Below, piece after piece: positions 1 to 8,561 of a stretch of 54,547 bases of DNA (the first letter of the stretch is position 1; every line of letters begins with the position of its first letter). Under the pieces are notes generated by a model. That model made no database searches, had not been told where the DNA came from, and worked only from the letters and a program-made list of their open reading frames with translations. This DNA is from an uncultured Bacteroidaceae bacterium. Lineage in GTDB: Bacteria > Bacteroidota > Bacteroidia > Bacteroidales > Bacteroidaceae. The translations under genes and the position numbers were made by a program. The stretch is from the NCBI GenBank assembly GCA_939800445.1, contig CALNGU010000004.1:1-54547 (forward strand). Reading direction: 5' to 3'.

Positions 1-109
1 GAGACGTGCCATTGGCGCGTCTCCTCTGCGAGGAATGCGCTGCCCACAGCTGTCTGGTGGAATGTCATGCGCCGCCTGGCAATGAGACGCGCCAGTGGCA
101 CGTCTCTAC
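1..109. repeat. Family 4 palindromic repeat (GAGACG type), cut by the window start
   Basis: Two arms (1-23 and 84-109) are inverted copies of each other: GAGACGTGCCATTGGCGCGT at the left matches the reverse complement of the right arm with one mismatch. Each arm is itself roughly palindromic (GAGACG…CGTCTC). The structure equals that of the copies at 150-240 and 54166-54256, so it is a MITE-like or REP-like intergenic repeat. Similar GTAGAGACG palindromes are widespread in bacteria. No coding role is supported; the small reading frame across it is a by-product. Confidence 0.8.
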
Positions 110-149
110 ATCGCGTAAGCATCCCTTGTCCGTTATCAGCCCGTATGAT

Positions 150-240
150 GTAGAGACGCATAATATGCGTCTCCCCGACAGGCGGTGATTCATCAACGGA
201 TGCACGGGACGTGGTGGAGACGCATATTATGCGTCTCTAC
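150..240. repeat. Family 4 palindromic repeat, complete copy
   Basis: Left arm 150-173 (GTAGAGACGCATAATATGCG followed by TCTC) and right arm 217-240 are reverse complements except for the AT centre, and each arm folds on itself. A nearly identical 91-bp element occurs at 54166-54256, sharing the inner CCCCGACAGGCGGTGA next to the left arm. The element could fold as a cruciform or as paired hairpins in RNA. It lacks a reading frame for a transposase, so any movement would need enzymes supplied elsewhere. Confidence 0.88.
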
Positions 241-278
241 GGCTACGCTGCTGCATTCATTAAAATTGTCTGGGGGTT

Positions 279-306
279 GTAGAGACGCAGCAGGCAGCGT
301 CTCTAC
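279..306. repeat. Short family 4 hairpin
   Basis: GTAGAGACGC at 279-288 pairs with GCGTCTCTAC at 297-306 across an 8-nt loop. It is a minimal version of the family 4 palindrome and directly abuts the left end of family 1 element A. Confidence 0.8.
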
Positions 307-337
307 AGCCACGCGCCGCTATCCGTCTGGTTGCGAT

Positions 338-525
338 GGGGGATAAAACCGATGACCACAGGGGAAAACTTCCCCTCACGGTGCATGAAGTTCCTTGTCC
401 CTAAGGGGAAAGTATATTTAGAACTTTTGTTTATATATTCAAAACTTCTGTTTATATAAACAAAAGTTTTGTTTTTACTTTGCCAGCCGCCCAATGGAAC
501 TTTTTGCCTGACCTGGTGCGATTCC
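338..525. repeat. Family 1 phased AT-rich element, copy A
   Basis: An AT-rich core holds 21-bp units starting at 422, 443 and 464, each a variant of AACTTTTGTTTATATAAAC plus AA, preceded by a partial unit ending at 421. The flanks carry inverted AAGTTCC motifs (389-395 on +; reverse complement near 496-502). The left flank (GGGATAAAACCGATGACC) is shared with copies B, C and D. The minus-strand frame through it reads as heptads (FVYINRS, FEYINKS) only because 21 bp equals seven codons; copy D has stops in that frame, so a protein is unlikely. The element lies directly upstream of the truncated SusD gene. Confidence 0.85.
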
Positions 526-607
526 ATGCCTGATGTCCACGGGGTTTGTGTCTGCCGGCGTCGCGTTTTTGGCGGGATACGACGGGTTGTTGCCTTTTAT
601 GCCTTAA

Positions 608-1483
608 TTGATGATGAGGTATATGATTGAAGGGTGCAGGTATGCGTTCAACGGGGCGGCTATTGATGGGACATTCTCTTTCAGTCCTATATGTAATCTC
701 TCTTTGCCGCCATACTTGATATGCGCAGGCTTGTTAACTAATGGAGAGCAGAGATACGGGATTATGTCATGCAAAGTTGCGGAACATTTCGAAATGACCG
801 ACAGCGTGCTGGGGATAGGGTATCCCATGATAACCCGCAATGAATTCACCGCCGAGGAGACTTTGCTCTGCCGCGCCGAGGCCAACCTGATGCTTGGCCG
901 CACGGACGAGGCTCTTGCCGACATGGACATCTGGGGACTGTCCAAGCAGGACTGCTCTGGCAATTTCGCGGGTATGGGAGTTGAAGAGGCTTCAAATTAT
1001 TATGATGACTTGAGCATTGACGCGATAAAGGATTTTTATGCAAGGTCTGGGGTTAATTATACGCCCACTTGGGCGTCTGTCAACTATGACAACTCGGTTT
1101 ACAGCGATATGCTTTCCAACTACGGCACGACGGGTATGCCGGTGTTGGACGAGGACGGGATGGCTGTCCTACGCTACGTCCTTCACTCACGTCGGTTGGA
1201 GACGCTGTACGATGGGATGAGGTTCTTTGACCTGAAGCGTTTCAACATCGACTACAAGCACTGGATAGGCAACAATGGCGGCTTGACACCGGCGCGTGAG
1301 GAGGTTCTCACCTACGACGACCTGCGCCGTGCGTTGACGATGCCCGACTTGCCGGTCGAGGAGGAGACAACCGACTCGGTAGGAGCAAAGTCCCTCCGCG
1401 CACCTTACGGGCTGCGCCAGGTGCAACCTCATTCCATGTCGGTGATTGGCAGGGTGGATGCGGTCAGTGCGATGGCCGATTGA
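608..1483 (+). pseudogene. SusD/RagB-family C-terminal remnant
   Basis: The frame encodes 291 residues matching only the C-terminal part of SusD/RagB outer-membrane glycan-binding lipoproteins. Visible family landmarks are the TPR-like stretch TAEETLLCRAEANLMLGRTD (about residues 80-99) and RRLETLYDGMRFFDLKRF (about 194-211), which resembles the usual 'ERRIEL…G.R.FDLRR' near the end of the fold. A signal peptide, a lipobox cysteine and the N-terminal third or more of a normal ~500-600 residue SusD are missing, and no SusC lies upstream. Repeats fill 1-525, so the 5' end was probably lost by recombination at or insertion of these elements. It ends before a clear terminator hairpin. Translation from 608 is possible, but a functional surface protein is not expected. 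Confidence 0.78.
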
Positions 1484-1511
1484 CACGGATATTTAGTTCT
1501 GGATTATACAA

Positions 1512-1548
1512 AAGCCCTCCTTGATGGTGATGCCGTCGGGGAGGGCTT
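1512..1548. terminator. Bidirectional terminator
   Basis: AAGCCCTCC (1512-1520) pairs with GGAGGGCTT (1540-1548). It is preceded by AAAA on the left and followed by TGTCTT on the right, between the convergent SusD remnant (+) and the pseudouridine synthase (-). Confidence 0.75.
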
Positions 1549-1591
1549 GTCTTATGCCAGTTGTCTGATGGATGATGCCGTTGCTTCCGTC

Positions 1592-3220
1592 TCAGAACGG
1601 CGGAGGTGCGAAAAAATTCATCCGTTTGCCAGTGGCGGGATGGTCCAGCTGCAGGTTGATTGCGTGGAGGTACAGCCTGCTTCTTCCCCGTCCGTAGAGC
1701 CTGTCGCCGGCGATTGGCACGCCCAGTCCCAGAGGGCTGGCGGAGTGGACGCGCAGCTGGTGCGTCCGTCCCGTGAGTGGTCTGAAGATTACGAATGTCA
1801 TGCCAAAGATGTGGGAGATGACGGTGAAGTCGGTGACGGCTTCCCGCCCGCCTTGCTGGTCAACTTTTTGTCGTGGGCGGTCGTGGTAGTCGGGGGAGAG
1901 CCGCAGGGTTATCCGTCCACTGTGCTTGTGGACCGTGCCGTCGAGCATGGCATAGTAATGCTTGATGACCGTTCCGGATCTGAACTGGCTTTGCAGCGCA
2001 CGGAGTGTTGCCACGTCTTTGGCAATGACGAGCAGTCCCGATGTGTCCATGTCGAGACGGTGTGCGGCGTAGGGCGGGTGGGGCAGGTGCAGTTCGCGTT
2101 CCACCCATTCTACGGCGGACATGGCTGCGAGCTTGCCTGGCACTGACAGCATCCCGGCGGGCTTGTCGATGACAGTCATGTATCTGTCGTCGTAGATTAT
2201 CGTCGGTTTGTGCTCGCGTGCCGCTTCCTGTGCCACCGGGTCATGCTCCACGTCCAGCCCTTGCATCATGAAAGTGAGGATGGGGGCGCACTTGCCACGG
2301 CACGAGGGGTAGTAGTAGCCGTCGCGGCGCACTTCGCCACGGGGGGATTGCCCTATCCAAAACTCTGCCATGGCCAGCGGGTGCAGCCCGTTGTCGTAGG
2401 CGTATTGGAGCAGTTTCGGCGCGGCGCATTCGCCTGCTCCCGACGGCGGCACGGCTATCCCTGCGGCCTGGAACACTTTGTTGAGGTCTTGCCTTTCGCC
2501 GCGTGCGTTGGTGACGACATAGTTGTCAAACAGGCGGTGTTGCAGGGCGGCGGAGCGGGTCTTTCTGTCGGCGCACAACTGCTTGATGTGCTGCTCGTAG
2601 TCGTCTATCCGGCTTTGGGCTATGTCGATTTGTGCTTGGAGGCGTTGTTTGAGGCGGCGGTATTCGGCTTTCTGGTGGCGGCTCTCGTTGAGGAGTGCCT
2701 CTTCCGATTCGGGTGTGAGGGTGGTGCGGCGCAGTTCGTCCCGACGTGCCTTGGCGGCGGCCATGCGGGTCTTGGCTTCGGCGCGGGCTGAGGCTGCATC
2801 TTCTGTCGCAGTCTTCAGGGCGGTTTTGAGCCGGGCGTATTCTTCGGCTGATTCAAGTCTTGAGATTTCGTCGTTGATTGCGGATATTTCCTCCTCCCCT
2901 TGCTTGAAGAAACCGTCTTGGGCGAGCAGGTCGAAGACGGGCGGCACAAACCAAGGCAGGTCGTTGCGCCTGTCGAGAAATCCCGAGTAGGCTGCAATGA
3001 ATCCCACTGCACCATCGCTCTTGCGTCTGACGACCAGCACGCCGAACATCTTGCCCTTTGCCGCTTCCGCAGCGAGACGCGGAACTGAGTTGAGATGCTG
3101 GCGCACTGCTTTGGCAGCCTTGACGCACAGCGGGTGCGGCTCATAGCAGAACGGCCATGTGAATTGCCGTGGCAGCTCTTCGTCACTTATATAAAAGGTA
3201 TAGGGGTGAAATCGTTCCAT
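1592..3220 (-). CDS. RluA-family RNA pseudouridine synthase with long N-terminal extension
   Basis: The 542-residue protein ends in an RluA-type catalytic domain that isomerises uridine to pseudouridine in rRNA or tRNA. The signature HRLDMDTSGLLVIAKD is near residue 388, where the Asp of HRLD is the catalytic nucleophile; it is preceded by YDDRYMTVIDKPAGMLSVPG and followed by GRTHQLRVH, all typical of the fold. The first ~300 residues are not catalytic: a basic, Glu/Arg-rich stretch at about 120-220 looks like a long coiled coil. This long form is common in Bacteroidales, whereas E. coli RluA-type enzymes are 220-330 residues. The RNA target cannot be told from sequence. It is monocistronic and convergent with the SusD remnant. 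Confidence 0.88.
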   Translation of the reverse strand: MERFHPYTFYISDEELPRQFTWPFCYEPHPLCVKAAKAVRQHLNSVPRLAAEAAKGKMFGVLVVRRKSDGAVGFIAAYSGFLDRRNDLPWFVPPVFDLLAQDGFFKQGEEEISAINDEISRLESAEEYARLKTALKTATEDAASARAEAKTRMAAAKARRDELRRTTLTPESEEALLNESRHQKAEYRRLKQRLQAQIDIAQSRIDDYEQHIKQLCADRKTRSAALQHRLFDNYVVTNARGERQDLNKVFQAAGIAVPPSGAGECAAPKLLQYAYDNGLHPLAMAEFWIGQSPRGEVRRDGYYYPSCRGKCAPILTFMMQGLDVEHDPVAQEAAREHKPTIIYDDRYMTVIDKPAGMLSVPGKLAAMSAVEWVERELHLPHPPYAAHRLDMDTSGLLVIAKDVATLRALQSQFRSGTVIKHYYAMLDGTVHKHSGRITLRLSPDYHDRPRQKVDQQGGREAVTDFTVISHIFGMTFVIFRPLTGRTHQLRVHSASPLGLGVPIAGDRLYGRGRSRLYLHAINLQLDHPATGKRMNFFAPPPF

Positions 3221-3378
3221 GTCCGTCAGTTTGGGTTGCTAAATTAGACAAAAAAACATGAAAAGTTGTGGTTGCCACCTGTGGCGGCAATGCCTGTGGT
3301 GTCGTGGAATGGATGACGAGGTGTTAAAATACCTACTTATGGTTATTTGCATGGTTTATGTCATTTCATTAATAGTAA

Positions 3379-3386
3379 TATCTTTG
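3379..3386 (+). promoter_or_regulatory. Bacteroidetes -7 promoter box
   Basis: TATCTTTG fits the Bacteroidetes TAnnTTTG box, 36 nt before the ATG of the nucleosidase gene. No convincing TTTG lies 19-21 nt upstream. Confidence 0.6.
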
Positions 3387-3422
3387 CATCCGCGATAAAA
3401 CAGGGAAACAGCCAGTATCAAA

Positions 3423-4001
3423 ATGAAAGTACTCATCACCTATGCGTTGGATGAAGAGTGGGCAGGCGCAACGCTTGCCGGGTGTGAAACATTGTCTTTG
3501 AGGACAGGTGTCGGCAAGGTCGCTTCGGCTGCCAGATTGATGCAGGCACTGATGCAATCTGAGCCAGACCTGGTTGTCAACGTCGGTACGGCCGGGACCG
3601 TGCGGCACGATGTCGGGACTGTCATGGTGTGCGACCGTTTCATCGACCGTGACATGAAGGTGGCCGCTTTGCCGGGGATTGACTGGACAATCGATTGCGG
3701 CGCGAGCGTGATGCGTCACCTCTCCCCGTCTTGCCGTTTGCTCCGTGGCTCGTGCAACACTGGGGACAGTTTCGTGACTGTGGTCTCGGATGACGCTGAC
3801 GATATGTATGACATGGAAGCCTATGCGCAGGCATACGTTTGCCGGATGCTGGGCACGCCGTTTTTCGCGATAAAGTACGCAACCGACAAGATTGGTCAGA
3901 ATTCCGTGAAGCATTGGGAAGAAAAATTGGCTGATGCGCGGCGTGCCTTGGCCGAGTTGTTTGCTGCCGGCGATATTGTCGCGTTGCCAGAACAATCATA
4001 A
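3423..4001 (+). CDS. Nucleoside phosphorylase-superfamily nucleosidase (MTA/SAH nucleosidase-like)
   Basis: A 192-residue cytoplasmic protein of the PNP/UDP phosphorylase superfamily. It shows NVGTAG (about residue 53), the CNTGDSFV loop (about 115), DMEAYAQA (about 130; the Met-Glu pair binds the ribose in 5'-methylthioadenosine/SAH nucleosidases) and IKYATDKIG (about 160; the Asp takes the place of the catalytic Asp). The early DEEW (residues 10-13) sits where MTA/SAH nucleosidases have their base-activating Glu. At 192 residues it is shorter than the ~230 of E. coli MtnN, mostly in the middle. It likely hydrolyses a purine thio- or homocysteinyl nucleoside in methionine salvage, but the substrate is inferred. 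The next gene starts 17 bp downstream on the same strand. Confidence 0.75.
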   Translation: MKVLITYALDEEWAGATLAGCETLSLRTGVGKVASAARLMQALMQSEPDLVVNVGTAGTVRHDVGTVMVCDRFIDRDMKVAALPGIDWTIDCGASVMRHLSPSCRLLRGSCNTGDSFVTVVSDDADDMYDMEAYAQAYVCRMLGTPFFAIKYATDKIGQNSVKHWEEKLADARRALAELFAAGDIVALPEQS

Positions 4002-4018
4002 GAAGTTGGATTAATAGA

Positions 4019-6466
4019 ATGAAGAAAAGGCTTTTCACAATATTGCTGTCGGTGATGTTGGGTTCGGCAGCGTTCGCATTTGACGGTGGGGTAAAGGGAA
4101 AGGTCATAGATGCGGCTACCGGGCAACCTCTTGAGTTTGTCACAGTGTCGGTCGTCGACGCTTCTGGCAAGGCTGTCAAAGGGGGCATCTCGGATGAAGG
4201 CGGCAACTATTCGTTTGCCGGACTGGCAGCAGGGACTTATACGGTTAAGTTTTCTTTCCTCGGATTCAAGGAGTTTGCTAAGGAAATAACCATATCTGAC
4301 AAATCCACGGTCAGAAGCCTCAATGTCAAACTGGCGGAGGACACCGAGGTCCTCGGCGAGGTCGAGGTCGTGGGACAGAAGCCCCAGATGCGTTTCGAGA
4401 TAGACAAACGCGTGTTCAACGCCGACCAGGCAATTGCGGCGATAGGCGGTTCGGCCAGCGACCTGCTGAGCAATGTGCCGTCAATCGACGTGGACACCGA
4501 GGGCGAAATCTCCCTGCGCGGCAACAGCAGCGTGACCATCTGGATAAACGGCAAGGACGCAGGTCTTACTTCCGACAACCAGGCGGAAATCCTTGAGCAA
4601 CTCCCGGCAGAAAGCATCGATAGGATAGAGGTCATAACCAACCCCTCTGCAAAATATAGCCCCGAGGGCACTGCCGGCATCATCAACATCGTGCTCAAGG
4701 AGGACACTAAGCCGGGATATTATGGAAGCGCACAAGCCCAGGCTGACATACAAGGAGGTGTGCGGGCAAGTGCCAACATCAACTTCACGGCAGGCAAGTG
4801 GAGCGGATACGTCAATGCAGGCTACCGTCACAACCGCCGTGAGAGGGGAGGCTACACCAACCGTGACATGGATGGGGGAATGTTCCTCAATCAGACGACT
4901 GACGGTCTCAGCAAGCGTGACAACGGTTTTTTCCGTGGCGGCTTGAATTACAAGGCGACGGACAAAGACGTGATTTCGCTCAGCGGATTCGGCATGGTCG
5001 GCGGAGGAAGCAATGACAACACCATCAACTATGTCTCCAATGTGCCGGACAGCTATACCTCGGCAGTGCGACAGACGTTTGGCGACAACGATATGCGAGG
5101 CGGCAACGTGATGCTCTCCTATGACAGGCGGTTTGACGAACTGAAGATGCTGACCCTCTCGGCAAGCCACAACAGGTGGAATATGATGAATGGCAACGAT
5201 TACTTCCAGACATCCACCTATCCTGACCATGTGACAAACTCGCTGCAACGGCAGTCGAGTGACATCAAGAACAATGGTTGGGAGTTCCAAGCCGACTATT
5301 CCAACGCTTTCAACGACAGCCACAAGATAGAGGCCGGTTACAAGGGCGTGTTGCGTGATGAGACGAGCCCGATAGAAACATTGAGTGGGACTGGCGAATC
5401 TGACCTTGCGCCGCAGAGGAACCTTGACAATACGTTCAAGTACAAGCAAAACATCCAGGCACTCTACATGACCTATTCTGGCAAGGTGGGCAATTTCGGG
5501 ATGCAGTTTGGCCTGCGTGGTGAATACTCAAGGACAAAGACGTCTTCCTCTTACTGGAACAGTGAAAAAGGAGACGTGACAGACCCTTTTGACAAATCGA
5601 AATTCGACCTTTTCCCCAGTGTTTTCTTTTCCTATTCATTGCCAAAAGGAAATGAATTGCAGGTCAATTACACCCGCCGCATACGCCGTCCTTGGGGCGG
5701 GATGCTCAATTCATTCACCAACATCACCGACTCGTCCAACATCTCACGCGGTAATCCAGACCTCGACCCGCAGTACTCCAACGCTTTCGAGCTGAATTAC
5801 ATTAAGAATTGGGAGAGGCACATGCTGTCGGTTTCCACCTACTACCGCTCGACAAACGATGTCTTTGAGCGCATAAGCTACATGGACGGCAACAACATCA
5901 TGAATTCCACGTGGTTCAACGTGACCAAATCGGTGGCGGCAGGAGCGGAGCTGGTGGTCAAAAACAAACTTTTCGACTTCATCGACCTGACCACCACCAT
6001 CAATATGTATTATTCCAAGCTCAACGGTTTCAACTACTATATGCAGAGTGTCGATGCTTGGGTCTCGGGGGAGAGTGAGGAGAACTTTGCTTATGATGCC
6101 AAGGTCATAGCCAACTTCATGCTTCCCTATGACATCTCGTTGCAGCTCACCGGCAGTTACAGGTCGGGGCAGACGATAGCGCAAGGGACGCGTGAGCCGA
6201 CCTATAGGCTTGATGCCGGCATCAAGAAATCGTTCCTTGATGGCAAAATCAATCTGGCACTGACAGCCCGCGACTTGCTGGATTCCCGCCACCGCCACAC
6301 GATAACCTCGGGAGCAGGCTTCACGCAGGAGAGTGAATCGTGGCGGCAAGGGCGCAATGTGAGGTTGACCATCTCCTACAGTTTCGGCAATATGCGTGGG
6401 AAGAAAAACGGCGACACGATGCGTGACGATGACAATATGTCAGGAGAAGTGTACGAGGAATATTGA
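4019..6466 (+). CDS. TonB-dependent receptor-like outer-membrane beta-barrel protein
   Basis: The 815-residue protein has a signal peptide (MKKRLFTILLSVMLGSAAFA), then a carboxypeptidase-regulatory-like Ig domain (GKVIDAATGQPLEFVTVSVV, about 25-105), then a TonB plug (LLSNVPSIDVDTEGEISLRG and NPSAKYSPEGTAGIINIVLK, about 145-225), and a C-terminal barrel rich in alternating aromatic strands ending ISYSFGN. This matches the 'outer membrane beta-barrel family protein' group (OMP_b-brl_3), related to TonB-dependent transporters but lacking SusC length and a SusD partner. The ligand is unknown. It follows the nucleosidase closely and may share its promoter, though a functional link is not evident. 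A strong hairpin downstream ends the unit. Confidence 0.85.
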   Translation: MKKRLFTILLSVMLGSAAFAFDGGVKGKVIDAATGQPLEFVTVSVVDASGKAVKGGISDEGGNYSFAGLAAGTYTVKFSFLGFKEFAKEITISDKSTVRSLNVKLAEDTEVLGEVEVVGQKPQMRFEIDKRVFNADQAIAAIGGSASDLLSNVPSIDVDTEGEISLRGNSSVTIWINGKDAGLTSDNQAEILEQLPAESIDRIEVITNPSAKYSPEGTAGIINIVLKEDTKPGYYGSAQAQADIQGGVRASANINFTAGKWSGYVNAGYRHNRRERGGYTNRDMDGGMFLNQTTDGLSKRDNGFFRGGLNYKATDKDVISLSGFGMVGGGSNDNTINYVSNVPDSYTSAVRQTFGDNDMRGGNVMLSYDRRFDELKMLTLSASHNRWNMMNGNDYFQTSTYPDHVTNSLQRQSSDIKNNGWEFQADYSNAFNDSHKIEAGYKGVLRDETSPIETLSGTGESDLAPQRNLDNTFKYKQNIQALYMTYSGKVGNFGMQFGLRGEYSRTKTSSSYWNSEKGDVTDPFDKSKFDLFPSVFFSYSLPKGNELQVNYTRRIRRPWGGMLNSFTNITDSSNISRGNPDLDPQYSNAFELNYIKNWERHMLSVSTYYRSTNDVFERISYMDGNNIMNSTWFNVTKSVAAGAELVVKNKLFDFIDLTTTINMYYSKLNGFNYYMQSVDAWVSGESEENFAYDAKVIANFMLPYDISLQLTGSYRSGQTIAQGTREPTYRLDAGIKKSFLDGKINLALTARDLLDSRHRHTITSGAGFTQESESWRQGRNVRLTISYSFGNMRGKKNGDTMRDDDNMSGEVYEEY

Positions 6467-6531
6467 ATTTCCGTTGACAAATAACGCTTGATTAGTTAAA
6501 AAGGCCGTTTTGCCTATACAAAATGATTGTA

Positions 6532-6572
6532 CGGCTTGACAAATCTAAAGAAAAGATTTTGTCAAGTCGTTT
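6532..6572 (+). terminator. Terminator after the beta-barrel gene
   Basis: CGGCTTGACAAATCT (6532-6546) pairs with AGATTTTGTCAAGTCG (6554-6569), with one bulge and a short loop, followed by the T-rich TTTATCTTACTTT. The stem lies 66 nt after the stop codon at 6466. Confidence 0.75.
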
Positions 6573-6705
6573 ATCTTACTTTACTTTGCCGCATACCGAT
6601 TGATTCGGTGAGTGCCGAGCATTCGTCCACTACCCTTAAATGAAATACTATGTCAGGCATGGGCGTGATGCGGCTAATATGAACAACAATCTAACATGAC
6701 CAATT

Positions 6706-8559
6706 ATGGCAAATGAACATTTAGTCAAAGAACTGGATCAAGTGGTCGTCCGTTTCTCCGGTGACTCCGGGGATGGGATGCAGTTGGCCGGAAACATCTT
6801 CTCTGCCGTCTCTGCCGTCTTGGGCAACGACATCTCGACATTCCCAGACTATCCTGCCGAAATCAGGGCACCGCAAGGGACGTTGAGTGGTGTGTCAAGT
6901 TATCAAATCCACATCGGGGGCGACAAAGTCTACACCTCGGGCAATAAATGCGACGTGCTTGTTGCAATGAACCCGGCCGCACTAAAGGTCAACGTCAAGA
7001 ACATAACCCCGCAGACAATCATAATCACCGATGCCGACTCGTTCACTGACAAGGACTTGGAGAAAGCGCAATACGCCACCAAAGACCCGTTCACCGAACT
7101 CGGAATCAACAACACCGTCATCGATGTCCCGATAACCAGTATGTGCCGCGAAAGTCTCAAGAACAGCGGCATGGATAATAAGTCAATCCTCAAGTGCAAG
7201 AATATGCTTGCGCTCGGTCTCGTCTGCTGGCTGTTTGACCGTCCGCTTGACCACGCGATGCAGATGCTCAACACTAAATTTGCGAAGAAGCCCGACGTTG
7301 CCACGGCAAACATCAAAGTGCTGACCGACGGCTACAACTACGGACACAACATCCACGCCTCTGTCCCGACATACCGTGTCGAGACCAAGGGTGAAAAGCG
7401 GAAAGGCATCTACCGCGACGTTAACGGCAACGCCGCCACCGCCTATGGTCTCGTAGCAGCTGCCGAGAAAGCCGGGTTGCAATTGTTCCTCGGCTCATAT
7501 CCCATCACCCCCGCGACAGACATACTCCACGAACTCGCCAAGTTGAAGAATCTCGGCGTCATCACCGTCCAGTGCGAAGACGAAATCTCAGGCTGCTGCA
7601 ATGCCATCGGTGCCTCATTCGGCGGCGCGTTGGGCGTGACATCGACATCAGGTCCGGGGCTTTGCCTCAAGAGCGAAGCGATAAACCTGGCCGTCATCGC
7701 CGAGCTGCCTCTCGTCGTCGTCGATGTCCAGAGGTCGGGACCGTCCACAGGTATGCCCACCAAGAGCGAACAGACCGACTTGCTCCAGGCAATGTTCGGC
7801 CGCAACGGCGAGAGCCCGCTGGTGGTCATAGCCGCCACGTCACCGACCGACTGCTTCGATTCGGCTTACATGGCTTGCAAGCTGGCGTTGGAGCACATGA
7901 CACCCGTCATACTCCTGACCGACGGCTACATTGCCAACGGTTCTGCCGCGTGGAGGATTCCTTCACTCGACGAATACCCCGAAATCCGTCCGCCCTACGT
8001 CACCCCTGAGATGCGCGAGGGATGGAAACCCTACCGCCGCAACCCTGACAACTTCGTCCGCTACTGGGCAGTCCCGGGGACTGAAGGCTTCATGCACCGC
8101 CTCGGAGGCCTGGAAAAAGACTTCTCGACCAGCGCAATCTCGACCGACGCTGTCAACCACCAGAAGATGGTCGTCACCCGCCGCAACAAGATAGAAAAGG
8201 TGGCCGACTGCATCCCCCTCCAGGAAGTCCTCGGCGACAAAGACGATGCCGACTTGCTCATCGTGGGCTGGGGAGGCACATTCGGGCATCTCTACGACAC
8301 GATGCGCACGATGCGTGCCGATGGCAAGAAAGTCGCGCTCGCACACTTCAAATACATCAACCCGCTGCCCCGCAACACCGAGGAGCTGCTCCGCAAGTAC
8401 CCCCGCATCGTGGTCGCCGAGCAGGACATGGGGCAGTTTGCCGGCCTCTTGAGGATGCGTGTCCCGGGCGTGGACTTCAAACAATTCAACCGCATCAAGG
8501 GACAACCCTTCAAGGTCAGCCGCTTGGTAGAGGAATTCACTAAAATGATGGAGGAATAA
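6706..8559 (+). CDS. korA: 2-oxoglutarate:ferredoxin oxidoreductase, fused gamma/alpha subunit
   Basis: A 617-residue subunit of the ferredoxin-dependent 2-oxoacid oxidoreductase that makes succinyl-CoA and reduced ferredoxin in the cytoplasm (or, reversed, carboxylates succinyl-CoA). Residues ~12-190 form the gamma domain (VRFSGDSGDGMQLAGNIFS; FPDYPAEIRAPQGTLSGVSS). Residues ~225-610 form the alpha domain, with AAEKAGLQLFLGSYPITPAT, the GPGLCLKSEAINLAV segment and DVQRSGPSTGMPTKSEQTDL typical of KorA. The gamma-alpha fusion is the usual Bacteroidetes arrangement. korB starts 2 bp after the stop, so the two are co-translated. No delta (ferredoxin-type) subunit is present. A close paralogue acting on another 2-oxoacid cannot be excluded from sequence alone. 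Confidence 0.92.
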   Translation: MANEHLVKELDQVVVRFSGDSGDGMQLAGNIFSAVSAVLGNDISTFPDYPAEIRAPQGTLSGVSSYQIHIGGDKVYTSGNKCDVLVAMNPAALKVNVKNITPQTIIITDADSFTDKDLEKAQYATKDPFTELGINNTVIDVPITSMCRESLKNSGMDNKSILKCKNMLALGLVCWLFDRPLDHAMQMLNTKFAKKPDVATANIKVLTDGYNYGHNIHASVPTYRVETKGEKRKGIYRDVNGNAATAYGLVAAAEKAGLQLFLGSYPITPATDILHELAKLKNLGVITVQCEDEISGCCNAIGASFGGALGVTSTSGPGLCLKSEAINLAVIAELPLVVVDVQRSGPSTGMPTKSEQTDLLQAMFGRNGESPLVVIAATSPTDCFDSAYMACKLALEHMTPVILLTDGYIANGSAAWRIPSLDEYPEIRPPYVTPEMREGWKPYRRNPDNFVRYWAVPGTEGFMHRLGGLEKDFSTSAISTDAVNHQKMVVTRRNKIEKVADCIPLQEVLGDKDDADLLIVGWGGTFGHLYDTMRTMRADGKKVALAHFKYINPLPRNTEELLRKYPRIVVAEQDMGQFAGLLRMRVPGVDFKQFNRIKGQPFKVSRLVEEFTKMMEE

Positions 8560-8561
8560 TC

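Noticed and set aside
6-188. 60-residue reading frame at the window start
   Set aside because: It runs through family 4 palindromes and has no start context or recognisable protein character.
303-527. 74-residue minus-strand frame with heptads (FVYINRS FEYINKS)
   Set aside because: It is the translation of family 1 element A; the heptads follow from the 21-bp period, and copy D has stops in the same frame.
4481-5449. 322-residue minus-strand frame
   Set aside because: Antisense to the well-supported outer-membrane receptor; no family motif.
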